From Lewinella sp. JB7 (lineage in GTDB: Bacteria; Bacteroidota; Bacteroidia; Chitinophagales; Saprospiraceae): a DNA stretch of 64,000 nucleotides. Location: NCBI RefSeq assembly GCF_024297185.1, contig NZ_JANCTD010000002.1:124001-188000 (forward strand), written 5' to 3'. This document shows, piece after piece, positions 18,832-25,662 of the stretch. Within the stretch, counting starts at the first letter, position 1; each line of letters opens with the position of its first letter. Both the position numbers and the translations under genes were made by a program. The notes beneath the pieces are model-generated. The model was not told where the DNA came from. It saw nothing but the letters and a program-made list of their open reading frames with translations, and ran no database searches.

Positions 18832-19986
18832 CTAACGAGCCGTCCCCCGGTAAAGCTCGTACTTGCAGAATCTTACCTCCACCGGTCCGTTCATTAGCGG
18901 GATCTTGCGGCTGCTGCGCAGTCCCACGCTCTTTACCGCGCTGGGATTGGCCGAAATCAGCCAGGCGGTATACCCGGCCCAGTGCTGCTTCAGCGTATCC
19001 CCAATCGAGCGGTAGAACGATTCGATGTCGCCCGTTTGCATCCGCAATTCGTAGGGGGGATTCGTGACCAGCAGACCGTTCACGTCCGCGGCCCGGGCAG
19101 GGGGCGTTAACTCCTCGAAGGAGGATTCCCGCAGTTCAACGCGGGAAAGCAGGTTGGCGCGCTCCAGGGTTGCACGACTGATGGCTACGGCGACCCCGTC
19201 AATATCCCCGCCAAGAATGGGGTAGGCGGCCGGTCTTCTTCGGTCCAAAGCTGCTTGGCGCAAGCTTCCCCACAGCGCCGGATCGAAGTTCGGCCACCGT
19301 TCGAAGCCGAAACTGCGTAGCAAGCCGGGGGCGTGGTTGGCGGCAATGCCGGCTGCTTCCACCAAAATAGTACCAGAACCGCACATCGGATCGACGAAGG
19401 GTTGTTCGCCCGTATAGCCGGCGATCTTGAGCATGCCGGCGGCGAGTACCTCGTTGATGGGAGCTTCCCCGGTGCGGCGGCGGTAGCCCCGGCGGTGGAG
19501 TCCGTCGCCGGAACTGTCTATGCTCAGGTCGACCTCGCCGCGACCGCTTATCCGCAGGTGAATGGTCAGATCGGGAGACCCCTTATCTACCGACGGTCGC
19601 GTCTGGTATTTATCACGAAACTGGTCGACGATTGCATCCTTGGTCAGTTGTGCGATAAAGTGAGTGTTTCGAAACCAGCGTCCTGGATCGACGACGTTCA
19701 CGAAGAGGCTCCCCTCGGGCTGAAGGTAGGTCCGCCAGTTGGTGGCCCGCAAGCGGTCGTACAACGCCTGCTCATGGTCCACCTGAAACTCGTCGATGTT
19801 GATGAGTACCCGCAGGGCGGTACGTACCTCCAGGTTGAGCCGGTACACCATTTCCAGATCGCCGGTACAGGTCACGACGCGCCGACCGCTGATTACATTC
19901 GTAGCGCCGATTTCCAGTAACTCCGCGGCCAGGACTTCCTCGAGCCCCGCGAGGGTAGATAGTGCGAGTTTCAAATCGTGAGACAT
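18832..19986 (-). CDS. rlmL: THUMP-domain rRNA guanine-N2 methyltransferase (RlmL N-terminal type)
   Basis: A 384-residue S-adenosylmethionine enzyme that probably methylates G2445 of 23S rRNA. The N-terminal ferredoxin-like and THUMP regions (about 1-165) include LAGLEEVLAAELLEIGATNV and RGYRRRTGEAPINEVLAAGM. The methyltransferase core shows FVDPMCGSGTILVEAA for cofactor binding and TNPPYELRM for catalysis. It corresponds to only the N-terminal half of E. coli RlmL, the usual form in this phylum. The ATG at 19986 is preferred to 20004. The repeat array begins 24 bases upstream, so its promoter must lie within or beyond the array; TACCTTGC at 20002-20009 (minus strand) is a weak box. Confidence 0.9.
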   Translation of the reverse strand: MSHDLKLALSTLAGLEEVLAAELLEIGATNVISGRRVVTCTGDLEMVYRLNLEVRTALRVLINIDEFQVDHEQALYDRLRATNWRTYLQPEGSLFVNVVDPGRWFRNTHFIAQLTKDAIVDQFRDKYQTRPSVDKGSPDLTIHLRISGRGEVDLSIDSSGDGLHRRGYRRRTGEAPINEVLAAGMLKIAGYTGEQPFVDPMCGSGTILVEAAGIAANHAPGLLRSFGFERWPNFDPALWGSLRQAALDRRRPAAYPILGGDIDGVAVAISRATLERANLLSRVELRESSFEELTPPARAADVNGLLVTNPPYELRMQTGDIESFYRSIGDTLKQHWAGYTAWLISANPSAVKSVGLRSSRKIPLMNGPVEVRFCKYELYRGTAR

Positions 19987-20010
19987 GTACGGGATTTTCG
20001 GCAAGGTACC

Positions 20011-20184
20011 GTGTAGAGACGGCTTGAGCCGTCACGCTGCCCTCTGCCGTGTAGCGACGGCTTGGGCCGTCACCCGTGTAGCGACGGCTTGAGCCGTAAC
20101 CGTGTAGCGACGGCTTGAGCCGTAACCGTGTAGCGACGGCTTGAGCCGTAACCGTGTAGCGACGGCTTGAGCCGTCACGCTGCA
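20011..20184. repeat. Tandem REP-like palindromes, 26-base period
   Basis: Six copies of a unit carrying GTGTAG followed by the hairpin GACGGCTTGAGCCGTC or close variants start at 20011, 20049, 20076, 20102, 20128 and 20154. The last four are spaced exactly 26 bases. The hairpin is a 7-base-pair stem with a 2-base centre, preceded by GTAG. That is the arrangement of REP elements mobilised by TnpA(REP)/RAYT proteins. The ends of the units alternate between GTCACG and GTAACC. It lies between ubiX and rlmL in the same transcription direction. Confidence 0.9.
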
Positions 20185-21020
20185 AAACCTAAATGCCCTC
20201 AGAATCGGGTCAAATTACACTGCTCATGCGAGCAGCCGGACGACTAAAGTTGTCGCGACACGTCGGACGACTCCCGTCGTCGTTATGATTTGCCGTGTAG
20301 CGACGGCTTGAGCCGTCACGCTGTAATAATTAATGGCCCTCAGGACAGGGTCATGATATACTGCTCATGCGAGCAGCCGTACGACTAAAGTCGTCGCTAC
20401 ACGTCGGCTGACTCCCGTCGTCGTTATGATTTGCCGTGTAGCGACGGCTTGAGCCGTCACGCTGTAATAATTAATGGCCCTCAGGACAGGGTCATGATAT
20501 ACTGCAAATGCGAGCAGCCGGACGACTAAAGTCGTCGCTACACGGCCGCTTGAGCCGTCACGCTGCAATCATAAATTGCCCTCAGGATTAGGTCAGATTT
20601 CACTGCTCATGCGAGCAGCCGGACTACTAAAGTCGTCGGTACACGCCGGACGACTCCATTCGTCGTTACGCATTGACGTGTAGCGACGGCTTGAGCCGTC
20701 ACGCTGTAATAATTAATGGCCCTCAGGATTAGGTCAAAATTCACTGCTCATACGGGCAGCCGGACGACTAAAGTCGTCGCTACATGGCCGCTTGAGCCGT
20801 CACGCTGCACGATCTAAATGTGCTCAATATCAGGTAAGATTATACAGCAAATGTGAGCAGCCAGACGACTAAAGTCGTCGCTACACGTCAGACGGCTCCA
20901 GTCGTCGTTACATGGCCGCTTGAGCCGTCACGCTGCAAGTATTAAAACAACGAAAGTTGCAGGTACAGGTGCTCTGTCGGTGCGTGTGTACAGCAGAACG
21001 ACTAAAGCCGTCGCTACACG
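20154..21020. repeat. BIME-like composite repeat array, 141/101-base units
   Basis: Forward REP elements (hairpin GACGGCTTGAGCCGTC) alternate with inverted REP elements (hairpin GACGACTAAAGTCGTC followed by GCTACAC). Between them is a linker of about 60 bases holding CTGCTCATGCGAGCAG, itself a hairpin. Unit starts at 20154, 20295, 20436, 20537, 20678, 20779 and 20907 give spacings 141, 141, 101, 141, 101 and 128. Inverted elements at 20239, 20380, 20521, 20622, 20763 and 20864 show the same spacings. The 101-base units lack a stretch of about 40 bases that carries a further hairpin, GACGACTCCCGTCGTC. The last inverted element (about 20996-21020) forms the 3' end of ubiX. No transposase gene was found. 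Confidence 0.9.
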
Positions 21021-21586
21021 GTTTCTCCCCAGCGATACGTGTCGTTCAGCTCAAAGCCGGCGAGGTCGAGTACGCGGTCCACGATGGTGCCGACGATCTC
21101 CTCGGCGGTGGTCGCGCCACTGTAGAAGGAGGGCACGGCCGGACAGATGATCCCGCCCGCCTCGGTCACCGCGGTCATGTTGCGGAGATGGATAAGGCTG
21201 TACGGCGCCTCACGGGGGACGAGAATCAGTCGCCGCCGTTCCTTCAAAATTACGTCCGCCGCCCGGGTGATGAGATCGTTCGATACTCCCGTCGCTATCC
21301 TGGCCAGTAGTCCCATACTGCAGGGGCAAACAATCATGGTACCGTAGCGAGCCGAGCCGGAAGCAAAGGGCGCGGAGAAGTCACGTTGTGCGTAGTAGTC
21401 AAAGGGATACTGTTGCCAACCGTTGTCGCCGAGCTCCAATTTCCAGTTGAACTTCCCATTGTCCGTAATCACTACGCCAACATTTTCCCAATTCGATTTT
21501 AACGCTTTGAGGCGGTCGAACAGCACCTTAGCGTAGAGGGAGCCACTGCTCCCGCCCACGGCAACGACAAGCTTTTTGTTAGACAT
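21014..21586 (-). CDS. ubiX: Flavin prenyltransferase UbiX
   Basis: A 190-residue enzyme that joins dimethylallyl phosphate to FMN, giving the prenylated cofactor of UbiD decarboxylases. The N-terminal nucleotide-binding motif VAVGGSSGSLYAKVL, the core VCPCSMGLLARIATGVSNDLI, and RRLILVPREAPYS with IHLRNM are all present and family-typical. No UbiD gene is in the window. The stop codon lies inside the final element of the repeat array: the last two codons, GTG TAG, are part of the repeat's GTGTAGC, so insertion of the repeat may have reset the C-terminus. Confidence 0.93.
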   Translation of the reverse strand: MSNKKLVVAVGGSSGSLYAKVLFDRLKALKSNWENVGVVITDNGKFNWKLELGDNGWQQYPFDYYAQRDFSAPFASGSARYGTMIVCPCSMGLLARIATGVSNDLITRAADVILKERRRLILVPREAPYSLIHLRNMTAVTEAGGIICPAVPSFYSGATTAEEIVGTIVDRVLDLAGFELNDTYRWGETV

Positions 21587-21716
21587 TCGGAAGGTTTGGT
21601 GGTGCTAACGTGATCCGCACGGATAGGTTGCCGGCTGACTTCGCGCCATAGGGTGTGGTGGATATCTTCTCTTGTACGAGTTTGCGGGGGGATCGCGACG
21701 AGTGCCGCGACGATAG

Positions 21717-21724
21717 TATCTTTG
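21717..21724 (+). promoter_or_regulatory. -7 box of the gene at 21751
   Basis: TATCTTTG matches TAnnTTTG exactly and lies 26 bases before the ATG at 21751. Confidence 0.5.
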
Positions 21725-21750
21725 CAATTCCCAAAACCAGTATACTTCCT

Positions 21751-22236
21751 ATGGCCTCACCCCTCGACAAGTTATCTCCTGAAAGTCGGATCTGGATCTA
21801 CGGTGCCGAACGCGCGCTTACCCGAGACGAAACCGCTACGGTCCGTAAGCGTGCACAGGAATTCGTGAGCCAGTGGAGTAGTCATCAGCAGGCCCTCACC
21901 TCGGCGGCTGACGTGTTGCATAACCGCTTCCTGGTACTCGCCGTCGATGAGACTCAGGCCGAAGCCAGCGGATGCTCCATCGACGGAAGCGTAAATTTCG
22001 TCAAGGCACTCGGCGCGGAGATCGGGGTAGATTTTTTCAATCGCATGCGCTTCAGTTACCGCGACGCAGAGGGCAAGATTCACACCGTAGGCCGCGAAGA
22101 GTTCAAACTTCTCTACGCTCAGGGACAGTTGGGCAACGAAAGCATTGTTTTCGATCCTCTCGTCAAGGAATTGGGGGAATTGCGGCAAATTTTTGAGCGG
22201 CCCCTCGAAGACAGCTGGCACAGCCGAATGGTGTAA
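21751..22236 (+). CDS. Conserved Bacteroidota protein, often mislabelled ABC transporter ATPase
   Basis: A 161-residue soluble protein. I recognise it as a Bacteroidota family usually named ABC transporter ATPase in databases, with RIWIYGAERALTRDE near the start, FLVLAVDETQAEASGCSIDGSVNF in the middle and NESIVFDPLVKELGEL near the end. It contains no Walker A, Walker B or ABC signature, so the label is unsupported. The start at 21751 is favoured because it begins the conserved region and has a -7 box 26 bases upstream. Function is unknown. It is divergent from ubiX. Confidence 0.8.
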   Translation: MASPLDKLSPESRIWIYGAERALTRDETATVRKRAQEFVSQWSSHQQALTSAADVLHNRFLVLAVDETQAEASGCSIDGSVNFVKALGAEIGVDFFNRMRFSYRDAEGKIHTVGREEFKLLYAQGQLGNESIVFDPLVKELGELRQIFERPLEDSWHSRMV

Positions 22237-22326
22237 ACGAGTCGTTAAGCAGCACTTAAATAAGGATTAAAGCGTCCTTCCGGAACAACGGGGGAGGGGG
22301 GTAGTACGTCTCTCTGGTTATCGCCC

Positions 22327-24819
22327 ATGACCAGATCGCTCCTGCCAATTCTGTTTTTCGTCCTAGTCGGATTGACCCTCACGGGACAATCCGTCACCGG
22401 TCGCATCGTCAATGAGTTTGACGAACCCGTACCCTTCGCCAACGTCTACGTACGCCAGCTGGAAACGGGGACCGTGAGCGACGATGAGGGCCGCTATACG
22501 GTCAATTTTCGGGTTGATGGAACCTACGAACTGGTTTTTTCCAGTCTCGGTTACGCCAGCCGGGCCATACAACTCAACGTGGGTATGGAACCCACTACCT
22601 ACGACGTTCGCCTGCTCACTTCCGGGGTGGAGCTGGAAGAAATTACGGTCAGTGCCGCCCAGCGGGACCCCGCCTACGCGATCATCAAGCAGGCTATCGC
22701 CCGTAAGGCGGAGCATCTGCGGGCCGCCGAAAGTTACCGGACCCAGGTGTACCTGAAGGCCACGGAAGAGATTACCGAAGGTCTACCGGGATCCTCCGCT
22801 GTTGAACCGGAATCTACCGCACCCGCGGCCCCGCCTCACGATCCGTTTGCCGCGGACGAACGCAGCAAAAGGGAACTGCTGGCCGGACTGAACATGGTCG
22901 AGATGGATTTGCGACTGAACTACACCTATCCACGCAAATACAAGGAAGAACGACTGGCGTACGCGGATTACGGAGACATTCGGGGGTTGTTCGTGCCGAA
23001 GTTCACGGAGACGGATTTCAACTTCTACCGCAACCTCGTTCACCTACCGGGGATTGCCGACGCGCCCGTGATCTCCCCCCTCAGTAACACCTCGGTGCTG
23101 ACCTACGCCTTTGCGTTGGAGAGTACGGATTTGGAGGACGGCAGTTTGGTGTACCGCATCCGGGTAACGCCACGGAAAACCGGGAACAGTACGGTGGAAG
23201 GGTGGATCTACATTAACGAGGACAACTACGCCATCGACCGCCTAGACTTCCAGTTTCCAACGGGTGGCTTGGTGTTTTCTGACGAGTTCGGGCTCTCGCA
23301 GCGCTACCGTAAGTCTGACGACAACGGCGTCTGGGAGGTAGAACAACAGGTGTTTCGGTACCATACGCGGCAGGGGAAGCGGAAGCAGTTCCGGGGAACC
23401 ACCACGTTGAGCTACCGCGACTATGTGTATGATTACCCTTTCCCGGAGAAATTCTTCGGAAACGAGGTGGCGGTGACTACGGCCGAGGCCTATACCCGCG
23501 ACAGTACGTACTGGAAGTTTGGGCGCACCGTGGACTTAACCCCCGAGGAGCGGCGAATGGTGTACTTGCGGGACAGCATCGAAGCTGTAACAAACTCCCG
23601 TCGCTACCAGGACAGTATACAGGAACTTTATAACCGGGTTACCCTCCTGGACCTCGTGTGGGACGGGGTAGGCTTCAGAAATAACGACAAGAAGAGTCAC
23701 CTGTACTTTGCTCCCGTCAGCAGTCTCATCGACTTTTCACCGGTCGGCGGATGGCGTATCGGACCCTACGTCTCGAATTACCGTCGGTACCCGGACGGAC
23801 GGGTACTGAGTGTTTCGGGCTCGGTCGATATTGGCATCAAGAACCTCGATGTCCAGGGTAAGACGGTGGCCTGGTACCGCTATGACCCCTTTCGCCTCGG
23901 CGACGTCTCTCTGTGGGCCGGTCGGGCGTTTGAGTCTTTCAACCCTAATGATGCCTACCTTAATCAGCTACGCGCTTCGAACTACTTCGTGAAGGACGAA
24001 ATTCGCGTCGGCCAGCAGCGGGAGTTATTCAACGGATTTTACGTCAATACGAACATCGGGCTCGCCGACCGGCGACCTCTGACCGGCTACGATACCGGTA
24101 ATCCACTCGACGGCGTCATTGATGATGAGGGGGGAACCGTAGATTTTCAGCGTTATCAGGCCTTGATCAGCAATATTACCCTTTCCTATACCCCCGGACA
24201 ACGGTACATGCGGGAGCCGAACCGCAAGGTCGTGCTCGGAAGCAATTGGCCGACCTTTTCGCTTTTGCACCGCCGCGGGTGGTCGGGGACTCTAGGCAGT
24301 GACATTCGCTTTGACTACCTGCAATTCGCCGTCGAACAGGATGTAACCGTGGGCGCTCTGGGAAACTCGAAGTACCGTGCTCAGGTGGGAAGGTTCCTGA
24401 ATTCCGCCGACCTGCGCTTCGTGGACATCAAACGGTTCCGGGATTCGGATCTCCTCTTGTATTCCGATCCGCTCACGACCTTCCAGGCGCTGGATGCCTC
24501 CCTGAATACCGACGATCTCTTTGTAGAGGTCCACCATATTCATCACTTCAATGGCGCGCTGATTAACAATATCCCCCTCCTCAAGAAAACACGGATCAAA
24601 GCCGTTGCCGGGGGCGGACTCCTCTGGCTTAAGGATCGTAACCTCCGCTACCAGGAAGTATTCGCGGGTGTGGAGCGGGTCTTTAAACTGGGACCCCGGC
24701 GGAGAGTGCGACTGGGATTATACGGCATTGCGGCGGATTCCACGACCGGTGAGGCCGGCATGGCTTATAAGGTAAGCTTTGACCTGATCGACATCTGGAA
24801 GCAGGACTGGAACTTCTAA
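22327..24819 (+). CDS. DUF5686 outer-membrane protein with carboxypeptidase-regulatory-like domain
   Basis: An 830-residue exported protein with an N-terminal signal peptide (SLLPILFFVLVGLTLTGQ). Residues of about 22-105 form a carboxypeptidase-regulatory-like beta-sandwich (VTGRIVNEFDEPVPFANVYV, VFSSLGYASRAIQLNV), as found in TonB-dependent receptors. The rest is the DUF5686 region, with alternating beta-strands suggesting an outer-membrane barrel (repeated Arg/Tyr/Phe pattern from about 450 onward). No TonB box or plug domain was identified, so it is not a SusC protein. DUF5686 proteins are common in Bacteroidota, but their role is unknown. A hairpin follows the gene. Confidence 0.85.
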   Translation: MTRSLLPILFFVLVGLTLTGQSVTGRIVNEFDEPVPFANVYVRQLETGTVSDDEGRYTVNFRVDGTYELVFSSLGYASRAIQLNVGMEPTTYDVRLLTSGVELEEITVSAAQRDPAYAIIKQAIARKAEHLRAAESYRTQVYLKATEEITEGLPGSSAVEPESTAPAAPPHDPFAADERSKRELLAGLNMVEMDLRLNYTYPRKYKEERLAYADYGDIRGLFVPKFTETDFNFYRNLVHLPGIADAPVISPLSNTSVLTYAFALESTDLEDGSLVYRIRVTPRKTGNSTVEGWIYINEDNYAIDRLDFQFPTGGLVFSDEFGLSQRYRKSDDNGVWEVEQQVFRYHTRQGKRKQFRGTTTLSYRDYVYDYPFPEKFFGNEVAVTTAEAYTRDSTYWKFGRTVDLTPEERRMVYLRDSIEAVTNSRRYQDSIQELYNRVTLLDLVWDGVGFRNNDKKSHLYFAPVSSLIDFSPVGGWRIGPYVSNYRRYPDGRVLSVSGSVDIGIKNLDVQGKTVAWYRYDPFRLGDVSLWAGRAFESFNPNDAYLNQLRASNYFVKDEIRVGQQRELFNGFYVNTNIGLADRRPLTGYDTGNPLDGVIDDEGGTVDFQRYQALISNITLSYTPGQRYMREPNRKVVLGSNWPTFSLLHRRGWSGTLGSDIRFDYLQFAVEQDVTVGALGNSKYRAQVGRFLNSADLRFVDIKRFRDSDLLLYSDPLTTFQALDASLNTDDLFVEVHHIHHFNGALINNIPLLKKTRIKAVAGGGLLWLKDRNLRYQEVFAGVERVFKLGPRRRVRLGLYGIAADSTTGEAGMAYKVSFDLIDIWKQDWNF

Positions 24820-24828
24820 GTCGATCGT

Positions 24829-24860
24829 AAACGCATATACTCGCAAGTATGCGTTTAATT
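24829..24860 (+). terminator. Putative terminator after the DUF5686 gene
   Basis: An inverted repeat with arms AAACGCATA (24829-24837) and TATGCGTTT is followed by a short T-rich stretch (TTAATT). The T-run is weak. Confidence 0.5.
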
Positions 24861-24917
24861 GACGGGTAAAGGATGGTAGGCGTCTGATATTTGGCCCATT
24901 ACCAAACAAGTACCACC

Positions 24918-25292
24918 ATGCTATCCCTGCAGAACCAAGTGCAGCTCATCGGGCGCGCCGGTCACGATACCGAACTACTCACGCTCTCCGATGGGACCCC
25001 CCGGGCCACCCTGCGCCTGTATCAGAATACACGCCTACCCGAACGGCACCACGAACCTCAGGTACATGCATTGGTCGCCTGGGGCGCGGTCGCGACGCAA
25101 CTACAGGCCCGGATACGGCGGGGAGACCGTCTCCTCGTTCAGGGTCGAATAGTGTACCGTAAGATCGAGGTGAACGGACACCAGCTAGTGAAGCCCGAAA
25201 TTCACGTAGCGTGCTTCACGGTACTGAGTACGAAGTCCGTCACCCGTTCCGTTGCGCTGGCCGCGGAACCGGCTCCCGAAACCTATACCTGA
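24918..25292 (+). CDS. SSB-like OB-fold protein, first of a tandem pair
   Basis: A 124-residue protein with the single-stranded-DNA-binding OB-fold pattern: VQLIGRAGHDTELLTLSDGT at the start, then HALVAWGAVATQLQ and RGDRLLVQGRIVYRKIEVNG near residues 52-95. The ATG at 24918 starts directly before the first strand. It lacks the long acidic C-terminal tail of housekeeping SSB and is rich in Arg and His, so it is a divergent paralogue. A second SSB-like gene begins 1 base after its stop. Binding of DNA is family inference. Confidence 0.75.
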   Translation: MLSLQNQVQLIGRAGHDTELLTLSDGTPRATLRLYQNTRLPERHHEPQVHALVAWGAVATQLQARIRRGDRLLVQGRIVYRKIEVNGHQLVKPEIHVACFTVLSTKSVTRSVALAAEPAPETYT

Positions 25293-25293
25293 G

Positions 25294-25662
25294 GTGAATG
25301 CACTAACACTCATCGGTACGGTGGCCGATCACCCCGTGTATCACTGTACGACCCGTGCGCGCGACCTTGTCCGAATCCAGTTGATCACATATGACCGCCG
25401 CGGCGGCAGTCACCGGCATCATTGTCTGGCGTACGGACAAGTGGCGCTAGATCTGCACCAACACCTGCGGCCCGGGGAGAAATTGTTAGTCCGGGGGGAA
25501 CTATGCTACCGGCAAGTTCGCCTGGATAACCGCCTGATCGACCGGCCGTACGTACTGATTCGGAAATACGGCTTTCTGCAGACCCCGGGCGGGAAGCGGT
25601 CTACCGAAGAATTTCACCGCCCGCCGGAGCTTTGCGAGACCGAAGCCGGAATACCATACTGA
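25294..25662 (+). CDS. SSB-like OB-fold protein, second of a tandem pair
   Basis: A 122-residue protein, probably starting at the GTG at 25294, one base after the previous stop. It shares the layout of its neighbour: LTLIGTVADHPVY, then HHCLAYGQVALDLHQHL and PGEKLLVRGELCYRQVRLDN. The Trp of the AWG motif is Tyr here, so the DNA-binding surface may differ. The similarity of order and spacing suggests duplication of one gene. The last 62 bases overlap the 3' end of ccmF on the other strand. A hetero-oligomer with the neighbour is a hypothesis. Confidence 0.65.
   Translation: MNALTLIGTVADHPVYHCTTRARDLVRIQLITYDRRGGSHRHHCLAYGQVALDLHQHLRPGEKLLVRGELCYRQVRLDNRLIDRPYVLIRKYGFLQTPGGKRSTEEFHRPPELCETEAGIPY

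Noticed and set aside
19772-20185. 137-residue minus-strand frame running from the tandem repeats into rlmL
   Set aside because: Its sequence is mostly translated repeat (recurring arginine/serine pattern) and it overlaps the rlmL start in another frame.
20365-20568. 67-residue minus-strand frame inside the repeat array
   Set aside because: It consists only of translated repeat units.
20011-21020. CRISPR array
   Set aside because: The repeats are palindromic, variable in unit length and share their spacers (linkers are themselves repeated). There are no unique spacers and no cas genes.
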